Notes: generated from the letters alone by a model not told the origin. A stretch of DNA of 64,000 nucleotides from Bacteroidales bacterium (GCA_003818205.1 RPRQ01000001.1:119772-183771); one strand, 5' to 3'. Counted from the stretch's first letter, positions 16,908 to 26,650 are shown. Numbers and translations: made by a program.

Positions 16908-17633
16908 ATGCATAGTAAACGCTATATTGATGACCCAATAATAAGGCGAGAATTAATCGATTTCTTATCAGGCTTTATCCTTGAGCGAAGGGTATCTCAA
17001 ATTCAGAATGTTTTAAAAGAACGAACACGATATGTCACGGTTGTTCTCGAGGATATTTACCAATCGCAGAATGCAAGTGCAGTTCTTCGTTCTTGTGAGT
17101 GCTTAGGGATTCAGGATATTCATTACATTGAGGGCGTACATAGCTTTCATATCAACCCTCAGGTGGTGATTGGTTCCAGTAAGTGGCTAACCATCAGGAA
17201 CTATAAAGGCACCGATAATAATTCTATCAAGGCAATTGAATCCTTAAAGTCTAATGGGTATCGAATTGTGGCAACATCGCCTCATGTTAACGAGGGAAGT
17301 ATCAATGACTTTGATCTTGATAAAGGTAAAGTTGCCGTTTTTTTTGGCACAGAGAAGTCAGGATTATCCCAAACAGTAATGAAAAATGCCGATGAGTTTA
17401 TATCAATTCCAATGTTTGGTTTTACCGAAAGCTATAATATTTCGGTTTCGGCTGCTATTGTAATGTACACTTTAATAAAAAAGTTAAGAGATTCAGGTGT
17501 TGATTATAAATTACAACAGGAGGAAAGCGAAATCCTCCTACTTTCGTGGCTTAAAGCAACATCAAAGAATTGGGAAATGATGGAGAAACGCTTTTTTCAG
17601 GAAAAGAATATAGCGTGCTCTGAAAAATACTAG
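16908..17633 (+). CDS. trmH: SPOUT RNA methyltransferase, TrmH family
   Basis: This 241-residue protein belongs to the SpoU/TrmH SPOUT class of 2'-O-ribose methyltransferases. Motif 1 is NASAVLRSCECLGIQDIHYIEG, motif 2 VAVFFGTEKSGLS, and motif 3 IPMFGFTESYNISVSAAI, which together build the SAM-binding trefoil knot. A C-terminal extension of about 40 residues and the N-terminal helix fit TrmH (tRNA Gm18) better than RlmB. The symbol is a best guess within the family. No clear TAnnTTTG promoter is seen between the MITE and the gene. Confidence 0.85.
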   Translation: MHSKRYIDDPIIRRELIDFLSGFILERRVSQIQNVLKERTRYVTVVLEDIYQSQNASAVLRSCECLGIQDIHYIEGVHSFHINPQVVIGSSKWLTIRNYKGTDNNSIKAIESLKSNGYRIVATSPHVNEGSINDFDLDKGKVAVFFGTEKSGLSQTVMKNADEFISIPMFGFTESYNISVSAAIVMYTLIKKLRDSGVDYKLQQEESEILLLSWLKATSKNWEMMEKRFFQEKNIACSEKY

Positions 17634-17692
17634 TCATTCAATTTGATGGATTAGCTTATTTTTTCTTAAATTCGGTCAAAATATTGTTTCAT

Positions 17693-18400
17693 ATGAATTG
17701 CATAATTATTGACGACGACGAAATGTCGAGAAGGGTGGTTGAAGAGTTTATTGATAGGACTGATTTTTTGAACCTAACACGCTCATTCACAAATGCTGTA
17801 GAGGCAGTCAACTACCTTAAGCAAGGAGAAGAGGTGCAATTAATTTTTCTTGATGTTGAAATGCCTGAGATGAGCGGTATTGAATTCATGAATTCATTGA
17901 GCCTTCCACCACAGGTAATCATTATTTCATCCAAGGAGAAATATGCCATTCAAGCATTTGATTATAGCGTTACCGATTATTTGCTAAAACCCATAACCTA
18001 CGCTCGCTTCTTTAAAGCTGTTAGCAAAGCTTATGAGACCTTTAATAAAGGACGTTCTTTAGCCGATACTGATAAAGAGATTTTTATTAAGAAGAACAGC
18101 TCGTTGGTTCGGATAAAATACAACGATATTCTTTGGGTTGAAGCATTGGAGAACTATGTTGTAATTAATACCACAACAGAGAAATTCACAATCCATTTTA
18201 CGATGAAATCCATTGAGAATCAGCTGCCAATGGTTAAGTTTAAGAGAGTGCACCGTTCGTTCATTGTCAATGTTAGCAGAATAACAAGCATTGAGGATAA
18301 TTCGGTTGTAATAAAAATGCCTGATAGCAAAAAGGTTATCCCCATCGGGAAATCTTATAGGGATAAGCTATTGAATGAGATAAACTTAATGAATAAGTAA
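17693..18400 (+). CDS. LytTR-family response regulator
   Basis: This regulator has an N-terminal receiver domain (acidic pocket IIDDDE, phospho-acceptor in LIFLDVEMPEMSG, conserved lysine in YLLKPI), followed by a C-terminal LytTR DNA-binding domain (IKKNSSLVRIKYNDILWVEALENY). I use the ATG at 17693 rather than an upstream TTG at 17684, because MNCIIIDDDE is the normal beginning of the receiver. No histidine kinase is next to it, so it is an orphan. An aminotransferase gene follows after 19 bases and may share its transcript. Confidence 0.88.
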   Translation: MNCIIIDDDEMSRRVVEEFIDRTDFLNLTRSFTNAVEAVNYLKQGEEVQLIFLDVEMPEMSGIEFMNSLSLPPQVIIISSKEKYAIQAFDYSVTDYLLKPITYARFFKAVSKAYETFNKGRSLADTDKEIFIKKNSSLVRIKYNDILWVEALENYVVINTTTEKFTIHFTMKSIENQLPMVKFKRVHRSFIVNVSRITSIEDNSVVIKMPDSKKVIPIGKSYRDKLLNEINLMNK

Positions 18401-18419
18401 TTTAGGAAAATCTATATAA

Positions 18420-19607
18420 ATGCTAAGCATTCGGCAACTATTCTTAAAGCACGTTGCCCAAACATCAGAATCGCCTCTTCTGCTCGAAGTTGAACGAGCC
18501 GAAGGGGTTTATTTATTTGGGATGGATGGAAAACGGTTTATCGATCTGATTTCGGGGGTATCGGTTAGTAACGTTGGGCATTGTCATCCAAGGGTTATTG
18601 ATGCAGTTAACGATCAGGTATCAAAGTATATGCACCTTATGGTTTATGGGGAGTATGTTCAGTACCCTCAAGTACGGTTGGCACAAAGGTTAGCAGAGAT
18701 ATTACCTAGAAACCTCGATAACGTCTATTTCGTAAATTCAGGAAGCGAGGCGGTTGAGGGGGCATTAAAGCTGGCCAAGCGATATACTGGTCGTTCAGAA
18801 ATTATTTCATTCATTAATGCATACCATGGAAGCACTCATGGTGCGTTGAGCGTAATGGGGAACGAGGAGTTCAAGCGAGCTTTTAGGCCTTTGCTGCCAG
18901 ATATAAAGCATATCTTTTTTAATTCACATCCTAACCTTGATCGGATTACCTCGAAAACCGCTTGTGTAATAGTGGAACCAGTGCAGGGTGAGGCTGGGAT
19001 AATATCGCCGTTGAATGGATATTTAGAGCGATTAAGAGAAAGGTGTTCGCAAACGGGTACGCTTTTGATATTTGATGAGATTCAAACGGGGTTGGGGCGA
19101 ACAGGTAGAATGTTTGCTTTTGAGAAATATCAGGTAACTCCCGATATTCTTCTGCTAGCCAAAGCAATGGGGGGGGGTATGCCCCTTGGTGCGTTTATCT
19201 CATCGAAAGAGATTATGGGCAGCTTGAGCGTCGATCCACCATTGGGGCACATTACTACCTTTGGTGGGCATCCAGTTTCATGCGCAGCAGCGTTAACCTC
19301 ACTTGAAATTCTAATTGACCAAAAGCTGGTGGAAGAGGTTGAGCAAAAGGCTCAAATCTTTGTTGAAAAATTGAGTAAACACAAGGCGGTTAAAGCCATA
19401 AGGTATAATGGTTTATTTATGGCTGTTGAAATAGGCTCGTTCGAAAATATAATGAAATTGATGAAAGTAGCTTTGGGCAATGGTGTTATTTTGGATTGGT
19501 TCTTGTTCTGTAATACTGCTTTTAGGATTGCACCACCGCTTACTATTTCAGTTGATGAGTGTAATTTAGCGGCTGATTTACTTTTAAAATCATTAGACGA
19601 AATATAA
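18420..19607 (+). CDS. Class III PLP-dependent aminotransferase
   Basis: This 395-residue enzyme is a class III (acetylornithine/ornithine/GABA-type) aminotransferase. Seen are GHCHPRV near residue 52, the phosphate-binding GSEAVEGALKLAKRYTGR, DEIQTGLGRTG, and the Schiff-base lysine in LLAKAMGGGMPLGAF. The substrate cannot be fixed by motif. It is not in an arginine cluster. The next two genes follow within 8 and 18 bases, suggesting an operon with the LytTR regulator in front. Confidence 0.87.
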   Translation: MLSIRQLFLKHVAQTSESPLLLEVERAEGVYLFGMDGKRFIDLISGVSVSNVGHCHPRVIDAVNDQVSKYMHLMVYGEYVQYPQVRLAQRLAEILPRNLDNVYFVNSGSEAVEGALKLAKRYTGRSEIISFINAYHGSTHGALSVMGNEEFKRAFRPLLPDIKHIFFNSHPNLDRITSKTACVIVEPVQGEAGIISPLNGYLERLRERCSQTGTLLIFDEIQTGLGRTGRMFAFEKYQVTPDILLLAKAMGGGMPLGAFISSKEIMGSLSVDPPLGHITTFGGHPVSCAAALTSLEILIDQKLVEEVEQKAQIFVEKLSKHKAVKAIRYNGLFMAVEIGSFENIMKLMKVALGNGVILDWFLFCNTAFRIAPPLTISVDECNLAADLLLKSLDEI

Positions 19608-19615
19608 TTAACGGC

Positions 19616-20557
19616 ATGAATAGTTTTTGCGGTCGAATCGGCATATTTCTCTTTATCATCTCTCCATTAGCAGTTAAATCACAGGAGGGTGCTAAATCAT
19701 TGTCATTTATAGCGATTGAGGATAGCCTATCATCATTGATGAAACAAATCTATAGCGATGCTCCCATTTCGGGAAAGGAGGTTGCAAACAGCAATTTTAC
19801 CGATTTATTTAGGAAAACACTAGCGAATAAAGAAACATTCAATTATCCATTCGACTCGTTAAAGCATTTGGGTAAAATTACATCGGAGGATAAGAGGGTA
19901 AGGGTTTTTACGTGGAATTTCCCTCAACCGGGTGGATATCAGAAATACTTTGGGTATATTCTCCTAAAGAAAGATAATAGGGATGTTCAATTAATTGAGC
20001 TGAATGATAGCCGTAAGGTGGTTTCCGATCCTATAAACAGTATTCTTGGTGCAAATAGCTGGATGGGGGCACTTTACTACTCAATAGTTGATGTATCGTA
20101 CAAAGGAAAAGCATATTACATTTTACTTGGTTTAGACTTTAACAACCTTTTTTCATCGAAAAAGATTATTGAGATTTTATCTTTTGGGAAAGATGCTAAG
20201 CCAGTTTTTGGATTTAGCGTTTTTCAGGTCGATGATGTTGCATTAAGCCGAGTCGTTTTTGAATATTCAGCGAGGGTGAATATGACGTTAAGGTATATCC
20301 CTGAATCAAATTCAATAGTTTTTGATCATCTTTCGCCTATGCGACCCGATCTTGCCGATAATTTTCAATTCTATGGACCTGATTTTACCTATGATGGATT
20401 TAAATTCGAAAAAGGGAAATGGATTTATGTTAGAAATCTTGATTTAAGAAATCCGAAAAGGGGATCTTTAAAACCAAGGGAGAGCCCTGAGAGGTTTCCT
20501 GATCCAGGTTTTCTATATAAGAGTAAAGGTGGGATACCTTATCAGATGGTTAAATAG
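19616..20557 (+). CDS. Secreted protein of unknown function
   Basis: This 313-residue protein begins with a signal peptide (hydrophobic IGIFLFIISPLAVKS, cleavage near residue 22). The rest looks like a soluble mixed alpha/beta domain rich in aromatic residues and ends in a basic, proline-rich tail (KPRESPERFPDPGFL). I recognise the type as a conserved Bacteroidota hypothetical but no named domain. It lies between the aminotransferase and the receiver-like protein in what looks like one operon. Confidence 0.75.
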   Translation: MNSFCGRIGIFLFIISPLAVKSQEGAKSLSFIAIEDSLSSLMKQIYSDAPISGKEVANSNFTDLFRKTLANKETFNYPFDSLKHLGKITSEDKRVRVFTWNFPQPGGYQKYFGYILLKKDNRDVQLIELNDSRKVVSDPINSILGANSWMGALYYSIVDVSYKGKAYYILLGLDFNNLFSSKKIIEILSFGKDAKPVFGFSVFQVDDVALSRVVFEYSARVNMTLRYIPESNSIVFDHLSPMRPDLADNFQFYGPDFTYDGFKFEKGKWIYVRNLDLRNPKRGSLKPRESPERFPDPGFLYKSKGGIPYQMVK

Positions 20558-20575
20558 ACTCTAAACATCAAGAAT

Positions 20576-21106
20576 ATGCTGAAAGCTAAAATCGATACGA
20601 ATATCTTTCTTGTTGACCATAATTTGGAGCTGACCCGAGCTATCAGCAATAGTATTGATAACCCTGATAGGTACAACATCGAATCGTTTACATCGGGCGA
20701 GAAGTTCATTTCACATCTATCTAATTATAAGTTTAGCAGAAATGAAATTTATATCGTTTTTTTAGGTTACAAGTACTTCGATGAGGGTAATAACACCCTA
20801 ATGAATGGGGTAGAAATACTTGAGTCAACCAAAGCAATTAATAAGGATATTGAAGTGGTAATGCTTACGGGTGAAGATGAGGGATCTTATGGCTCGTATG
20901 TGATGAAAAGCGGTGCATTTGCGTTTATACCGAAGAATGAGAATATTCATTTGAGAATTAATAATATAATAATGGGCATTATTAGCCAGAAACGGCTAAT
21001 TCAAAGGCGATATAGCTATAACATCTCTCTAAAAATACTGATTGGCTACATACTGCTTGTTACCGCTATTTGGGCAATCTATCGATTTTTCTACTACGAC
21101 TTTTAA
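20576..21106 (+). CDS. Membrane-anchored receiver-like protein with degenerate phosphosite
   Basis: This 176-residue protein has a receiver fold: an acidic D14 in FLVDHN, MNGVEIL after the third strand, VMLTGED with the conserved threonine, and FIPKNE with the conserved lysine. The phospho-acceptor position in YIVFLGYKYF is glycine (G64) instead of aspartate. A C-terminal hydrophobic segment (about residues 150-172) would anchor it in the membrane, which is unusual for a receiver. It is probably a pseudo-receiver working by protein contact. It ends an operon of aminotransferase, secreted protein and this gene. Confidence 0.7.
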   Translation: MLKAKIDTNIFLVDHNLELTRAISNSIDNPDRYNIESFTSGEKFISHLSNYKFSRNEIYIVFLGYKYFDEGNNTLMNGVEILESTKAINKDIEVVMLTGEDEGSYGSYVMKSGAFAFIPKNENIHLRINNIIMGIISQKRLIQRRYSYNISLKILIGYILLVTAIWAIYRFFYYDF

Positions 21107-21222
21107 TATCATTGGTCAACTTTGCATTAACAATGACTATTTGTCATTTATAGTAGCGTGGCACTGCATTTGAAATTGCTGAACCTGAAAATAATTTGTT
21201 TAACCCAATAATCGATTTTGAT

Positions 21223-23274
21223 ATGCATAAAGGTAAAATTGGTGTAACCACCGAGAACATATTCCCGATAATCAAAAAGTTTCTTTACTCCGATCACGAA
21301 ATATTTCTTCGTGAGCTTATATCCAATGCAGTTGATGCCACTCAGAAGTTGAAAACCCTTGCCTCTGTTGGGGATTTCAGCGATGAGCTAGGTGATTTGA
21401 ACATCATGGTTAGTGTTGACAAGAGTGCAGGTACTATCACTATTTCAGATAAAGGGGTTGGGATGACCGCTGATGAGATCGAAAAGTATATTAACCAAAT
21501 CGCTTTCTCGGGTGCTGAGGAGTTTTTGGAGAAGTACAAGAACCAAACGAACGCTATAATCGGACATTTTGGCTTGGGTTTTTACTCATCCTTTATGGTG
21601 AGCGACAAGGTGGAGATTATTACCAAATCGTTTAAGGAGGGTACAAAGGCGGTACATTGGACCTGCGATGGTACACCCGATTATGATATCGAAGAGGTTG
21701 AGCGTGCAGAGCGTGGAACAGACATTATTCTCCATATCAACGAGGACTCGAAGGAGTTTCTTGATGATTTCAAGGTAGAAGGACTTCTTAAAAAATATTG
21801 TCGCTATCTACCCATTCCAATTGCTTTTGGAACTGAGAAAGAGTGGAAGGATGGCAAGGAGATAGATACTCAAAAGGCAAAAATTATTAATGATGTTAAT
21901 CCGCTATGGACTCGTAAACCTGTTGATTTAAAGGATGAGGATTATCAAAAGTTCTACCACGATTTATACCCCGCTGCCGAGGAACCGCTATTTAACATTC
22001 ATCTAAATGTTGACTATCCATTCAATCTTACAGGTGTGTTGTACTTCCCACGTATCAAAACTAACTTTGACATTCAGAAGAATAAGATTCAGCTCTACTG
22101 CAATCAGGTTTACGTTACCGATTCGGTAGAAGGGATTGTACCTGAGTTTTTAACTCTTTTACATGGTGTAATAGATTCGCCGGATATTCCGCTTAACGTG
22201 TCGCGTAGCTATTTGCAAAGCGATTCGAATGTAAAGAAGATATCGAGCCATATCTCTAAGAAAGTGGCCGATCGATTGCAGGAGATTTTCAAGAACGATA
22301 GGGCGCAGTTTGAGAAGAAATGGGATGATCTAAAGCTTTTCATCACTTATGGTATGATAACCGATGAGAAATTCTACGAGAGAGCCGAGAAATTTTCACT
22401 TTTCAAAAATGTTGATGATAAGTACTTCACCTTCGAGGAGTACGAGAAGTTGATAAAGGAGAATCAGACCGATAAGAATAAAACGCTAATATACTTATAT
22501 ACGAATAATAAGGAGGAGCAGCATAGCTATATCGAAACCGCTCAGAACAAGGGTTACGATGTGCTCATGATGGATGGTCAGCTCGATCCGCACCTAATCA
22601 ATAGCCTCGAATCGAAGCTAAAGGATTCACGCTTTGTTCGGGTTGACTCCGATGTGGTTGAGAAGTTGATCGTGAAGGAGGATCGAAAGGAGGTGAGCTT
22701 GCCCCTTGAGGAGCAGAACGATATTCGTTCGGTGTTTGAGGGTTCACTACCAGAGAAATCTCATTACTGGGTATCATTTGAGGAGCTTGGTGAAACATCC
22801 AATCCGGTAATAATAACTCAATCGGAGTTTATGCGCCGTATGAAGGATATGGCAGCCATGAACCCCGCAGCAGGTTTCTATGGCAGTATGCCCGATAGTT
22901 TGAATCTTGTTGTAAACGTATCGCACCCTTTGGTTAAATCGATTATTGAGAAAAAAGATAAGAAACTAGGTTCTAAACTCGAAGGGTTTAATAATCAGAT
23001 TAAGCCTGCCCAGGCTAAATCTGAGAAGTTGAAGAAAACAACAAAGGATAAAAAGGCGGAGGAGATACCTCAAGCCGATAAGGATGCGCTTGCAGAGGTT
23101 GAAAAGGAGATCAATAAGCTAAACGATGAGAAAAAAGCTCTGCTAAAGGAATATGGTAAGGATAATAAGCTGGTAAAACAGCTAATCGACTTAGCACTGC
23201 TCTCCAACAATATGCTTAAAGGTGAAGAGCTAAGTAGGTTTGTAAAGCGAAGCGTTGAGCTGATTAAACCGTAG
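21223..23274 (+). CDS. htpG: Molecular chaperone HtpG (Hsp90)
   Basis: This is bacterial Hsp90. The GHKL ATPase motifs are ELISNAVDATQKL (catalytic E and Mg-binding N), SDKGVGMT, and IGHFGLGFYSSFMVS. The middle domain carries the NVSRSYLQ catalytic arginine. I start at ATG 21223 (MHKGKIGVTTEN, 683 residues) because homologues begin just before GKIGVTTENIF; a TTG at 21196 would add nine residues. The region around residues 590-650 is lysine-rich and of low complexity (KKTTKDKKAEE), a feature of Bacteroidota HtpG. Confidence 0.95.
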   Translation: MHKGKIGVTTENIFPIIKKFLYSDHEIFLRELISNAVDATQKLKTLASVGDFSDELGDLNIMVSVDKSAGTITISDKGVGMTADEIEKYINQIAFSGAEEFLEKYKNQTNAIIGHFGLGFYSSFMVSDKVEIITKSFKEGTKAVHWTCDGTPDYDIEEVERAERGTDIILHINEDSKEFLDDFKVEGLLKKYCRYLPIPIAFGTEKEWKDGKEIDTQKAKIINDVNPLWTRKPVDLKDEDYQKFYHDLYPAAEEPLFNIHLNVDYPFNLTGVLYFPRIKTNFDIQKNKIQLYCNQVYVTDSVEGIVPEFLTLLHGVIDSPDIPLNVSRSYLQSDSNVKKISSHISKKVADRLQEIFKNDRAQFEKKWDDLKLFITYGMITDEKFYERAEKFSLFKNVDDKYFTFEEYEKLIKENQTDKNKTLIYLYTNNKEEQHSYIETAQNKGYDVLMMDGQLDPHLINSLESKLKDSRFVRVDSDVVEKLIVKEDRKEVSLPLEEQNDIRSVFEGSLPEKSHYWVSFEELGETSNPVIITQSEFMRRMKDMAAMNPAAGFYGSMPDSLNLVVNVSHPLVKSIIEKKDKKLGSKLEGFNNQIKPAQAKSEKLKKTTKDKKAEEIPQADKDALAEVEKEINKLNDEKKALLKEYGKDNKLVKQLIDLALLSNNMLKGEELSRFVKRSVELIKP

Positions 23275-23441
23275 GTTTAAACTTTTGCGTTGCAAATTGT
23301 TGTTAACTCAAAGTTAACGTTAGGTATAGGCACTTTAGCTATCTTGTTTTATTTAATTGATATTTAATTAGCTATTTGTATTTTTTTTATATGTTTAGAA
23401 CTATTTTTAATAAGTGACAGCAAAGCACCTATACCTATATT

Positions 23442-24080
23442 TTATTTTGAACATTTAGCAATCATCTCCTCTGCATAAGGTCTTCCCCAATTGGGGTGTA
23501 TATCGCTTTTGGGTTTAAACGAATCAAACTTTTCTATAGATTTTTTCAGCAGTGGTAGGGCTTCATCTTTACCCCCTCCAAAAAATTTTGGAGTATTGAG
23601 TAGGTTTACTCCATGCCAAAGATAGCTTCTAGGGTTCTCTGGATCAAGCTCTTTAGCTTTTTGAAACATTGATAGGCAATCGCTATTGTACTTGAACCCC
23701 CTAGTCATAGGGTCAACTTTCATTCTTGCTTGAAGGATAAACCCTTTCATGACAAAAATCTCAGAGTTGTTTGGATCTATCTGCTCTGCAATAAATATTA
23801 AATCAGTGGCTTTATCGATGTACAAGTCTTTTTCATCATCATCTTTTACCATGTAATTTATTTTAACGTAGCAGTAAGCGCAGTAGTAAAAAGGTAACCA
23901 CTCGCTTTTTATTGTGTTACCAATTCTTTCGAAAGTGTTTGCAGAGTAATGTAAACCATACTTTGTTGATGAAGTATCCATAGTGCTTATAGTTTTTTTC
24001 ATTATTTCTGTGAAAATAGAGTCTTGTGCAGCTACAAATGCTGGAATACAATAAAGGATTAGAGTAAGCAGTTTTTTCAT
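23442..24080 (-). CDS. Secreted TPR-like protein
   Basis: This 212-residue protein has a signal peptide (MKKLLTLILYCIPAFVAAQ) and then helical repeats of TPR character: IDKATDLIFIAEQIDPNNSE and LSMFQKAKELDPENPRSYLWHG. The conserved FGGGKDEALPLLKKSIEKF motif is common in a Bacteroidota periplasmic family of unknown role. It lies 40 bases downstream of the TonB-dependent receptor and is probably cotranscribed, suggesting an accessory role in that uptake system. Confidence 0.75.
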   Translation of the reverse strand: MKKLLTLILYCIPAFVAAQDSIFTEIMKKTISTMDTSSTKYGLHYSANTFERIGNTIKSEWLPFYYCAYCYVKINYMVKDDDEKDLYIDKATDLIFIAEQIDPNNSEIFVMKGFILQARMKVDPMTRGFKYNSDCLSMFQKAKELDPENPRSYLWHGVNLLNTPKFFGGGKDEALPLLKKSIEKFDSFKPKSDIHPNWGRPYAEEMIAKCSK

Positions 24081-24120
24081 ACGGTTTTGCTTTACATTAT
24101 TAAAAGGAATAAAAGTTTTG

Positions 24121-26232
24121 TTAATAAGTCGAAATAAAAACTCCTATAAAGAAAGTACGACTGCTAAGAGGTTTTATAGGAATTCTAGTAATTCCATCGG
24201 GTAGATACCGATATCCAAAGATTGTGTTATAGCCGAGTAGGTTATGTACAGAAGCATAAATGACAGTTCGTCTTTTAAAAATATTGGTCATCTTGCTGAT
24301 GTTAATGTCTAGGCATTTGTAGTCCTTTGTGTGGTCGGTGTTAAACTGGCTACTCGGTTTTTCGGGGTTATAGTATGGCCTACCTGACGAGTACTGATAG
24401 CTGAACCCAACCATTGATCCAATTAATGCAACCCAATGTTTATAAACGATTGACAAATTATGGGTGGATGCAAAGTTTGGGGTTGCAGCTATAGGGAAAT
24501 CCTGATAGTTGCGTTTAGTATCTAAGTATGTATATGAAACCCAGTAATCAACATTTGGTATCGTTTTCTGATCTCTCCAGAAAATATCAAAACCTCTGGC
24601 ATACCCATTCCCTGAGCTGTTAAACTGATTAGATGAACTTTCCACATCTTTCACAAGATTACTATACTCTTTATCATAAAATTCAATACGGAAATTCCTT
24701 TTTGAATCAATCCATTGGTAGTTTAGGATGTAATGCTTTGAGTTTTCGGATTTGAATTTATTGTCAGAATAGTATAGATACTTTTTATTCGGTGACTGGT
24801 AGAAATCTCCATACGCAAAGGATATCATATTCTTCTTGCTCATTGAGTAATTAATAGAAACTCGGGGAGCTAAATTATTCTCGTTAAGGAAATTCGAGTG
24901 TTCATGCCTTAGCCCTAACCGTACTGATATTTTAGGTAAGACCTGCCAGTCAGATTCTACAAAATCGGCATAGAGCTGTTCCTTGATCGTTCCTTTGTTA
25001 TTACCAAGGATTCCGTTAATGCCTAAATCATTGAGTTCGCCACCAAACTTGAAAATTATTTTTGAAATTGAGCTATTGGTAATAATTACTTTTGCTTGTG
25101 TGAGCGTTTCGTCCTCGTTCATGTTTATGCTATCCATAAAGGCATCGTCTTTATTAAACGAGTACGACACCCCTGTAAATATTGACCATTGCTCATTTTT
25201 AGAGAATTCCTTGTAGGTTGCGTTGATATATACATTATCATTTGTAAGGCTGAACGGGAGTTTAACATCTAGATTTTCAGTATTTTCAACTTCTAAACCC
25301 AGCTTGGTTTTGGATATGTCCGTGTATAGCTTAAACATCCCAGTTTCTGAGGTTTTTTGACGGAATACTATCCTCCCATTTAGGTTTTCAGGTGATTTAA
25401 TCCATTGATTTATATTAAATAGATTATTGTAAGGCTGAAGGTTATTATAAATCAATTCGCTTTTTAAGGAGGTATTCTTCCATCGTTGAACGTGAAAGAT
25501 ATTTGATCCATAGAGATGGATACCACCACCTGTGTTGGTTGAATCTGCTAACCCTTTGCTTTTTAGTGCTAGTACAGCGGATAACGCTTGACCATAAAGC
25601 GCCGAATACCCGCCAGAAGAGAAGGTTGTTCCAGAAAACATGAAGGGGTCAAATCTTCCTCGCTGCTTTACATCCGGTACTGGGCTGAAATACGGGTTTT
25701 GAACAACCATTTCGTCAATGATCACTTTGGTTTCATCGCCAGAACCTCCTCTAACAAATAGTCCATCTGATTCACCAACCTTTTGAGAACCTGGGAGTGT
25801 TTCTATTGCTGCGCTGATATCCCCTAGCGCTGACGCCGTAGTTCCAATATCAGATGACTTCATGTTAACTTTTTTCTTCTCATCGCTTGCCACGAAAGCA
25901 CCTGCATAAACTGTAACTTCCTCAATCTTGGAATCCGCTGGGTTTAGGGTAAAGTCAACGTTAATAGTAGATCCATTCAACACTATTGTTTTTTCGCATT
26001 GTTGGTATCCGATGCACGTGGCAGCAATTATTTTTTCACCCTTTACGTTAGTGGAGAAGTTAAACTCACCATTAATATTGCTTGATGTACCCTGAAAACT
26101 GCCTTTTAAAGCAATGCTAGCATAGGCTATTGGTTCTCCAGTGCTCGAAATCACCTTACCTTTTATCGTTGTTTGTCCAAAGGTTGTAAATGAAATAATT
26201 TCGAGAATGATTGCGATTATTATTTTTACCAT
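24121..26232 (-). CDS. TonB-dependent outer-membrane receptor with CarboxypepD_reg domain
   Basis: This 703-residue receptor starts with a signal peptide, then a carboxypeptidase-regulatory-like Ig domain (GKVISSTGEPIAYASIALKG, about residues 20-110), a plug (SSDIGTTASALGDISAAIETLPG and LFVRGGSGDETKVIIDEM) and a beta-barrel ending in the terminal-aromatic strand FFIGVFISTY. No SusD partner is present, so it is not a classical glycan locus. Substrate is unknown. A TACTTTTG promoter lies 24 bases upstream. The TPR gene follows, and a LytST pair lies beyond a repeat-rich gap. Confidence 0.88.
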   Translation of the reverse strand: MVKIIIAIILEIISFTTFGQTTIKGKVISSTGEPIAYASIALKGSFQGTSSNINGEFNFSTNVKGEKIIAATCIGYQQCEKTIVLNGSTINVDFTLNPADSKIEEVTVYAGAFVASDEKKKVNMKSSDIGTTASALGDISAAIETLPGSQKVGESDGLFVRGGSGDETKVIIDEMVVQNPYFSPVPDVKQRGRFDPFMFSGTTFSSGGYSALYGQALSAVLALKSKGLADSTNTGGGIHLYGSNIFHVQRWKNTSLKSELIYNNLQPYNNLFNINQWIKSPENLNGRIVFRQKTSETGMFKLYTDISKTKLGLEVENTENLDVKLPFSLTNDNVYINATYKEFSKNEQWSIFTGVSYSFNKDDAFMDSINMNEDETLTQAKVIITNSSISKIIFKFGGELNDLGINGILGNNKGTIKEQLYADFVESDWQVLPKISVRLGLRHEHSNFLNENNLAPRVSINYSMSKKNMISFAYGDFYQSPNKKYLYYSDNKFKSENSKHYILNYQWIDSKRNFRIEFYDKEYSNLVKDVESSSNQFNSSGNGYARGFDIFWRDQKTIPNVDYWVSYTYLDTKRNYQDFPIAATPNFASTHNLSIVYKHWVALIGSMVGFSYQYSSGRPYYNPEKPSSQFNTDHTKDYKCLDINISKMTNIFKRRTVIYASVHNLLGYNTIFGYRYLPDGITRIPIKPLSSRTFFIGVFISTY

Positions 26233-26256
26233 TTTTAAAATTGTTTAGTAATAAAG

Positions 26257-26264
26257 CAAAAGTA
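26257..26264 (-). promoter_or_regulatory. TAnnTTTG promoter of the TonB receptor gene
   Basis: On the minus strand this is TACTTTTG, 24 bases before the ATG at 26232. Confidence 0.6.
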
Positions 26265-26560
26265 AAATGGATGGGTGCCAGAAAATAATAAAAGGGAATG
26301 AAGTGAGAGATTGGCAGAATGGACTTAGATAAAATGGGAATGTGTATAAGAATTATTACAGGTGTATAATTAGTGTCTGCCCATAATGTTTGGTGAAATT
26401 AAAAAAGAAACAAATAATTAGCTACAGATTATTCGCTTCGCTCATGAGATCACTTCGTTAAGTTCACTGATTATTAAAGATATCACTAGTGTTCGATTAA
26501 ATAGTAATAATGTTTGTTGAGAAATGCCAAAGTATTCAATTTCAGTGGTTTGTATTTGTT

Positions 26561-26650
26561 GGGCTGAAGCCCAAAATCGGAATTTTATATCCAACCACGC
26601 CCTTAAGGGCGTGGTTAGTGAATACTATACATTTACTGGGCTTTAGCCCA
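26561..26650. repeat. Cluster of three palindromes in a 518-bp gap
   Basis: The order is GGGCTGAAGCCC (26561-26572), a perfect 24-bp palindrome with half-site AACCACGCCCTT (26593-26616), and TGGGCTTTAGCCCA (26637-26650). The same TGAAGCCC/CTTTAGCC words recur at 62249-62435. The rest of the gap 26265-26750 shows no ORF and no promoter I can support. Confidence 0.7.

Noticed and set aside
18946..19167. Minus-strand open frame inside the aminotransferase gene
   Set aside because: It is a shadow of a clear class III aminotransferase.
23280..23330. TTAACGTTAGG as a fifth MITE end
   Set aside because: It lacks the AGTTCGATGTAA part of the terminal repeat.
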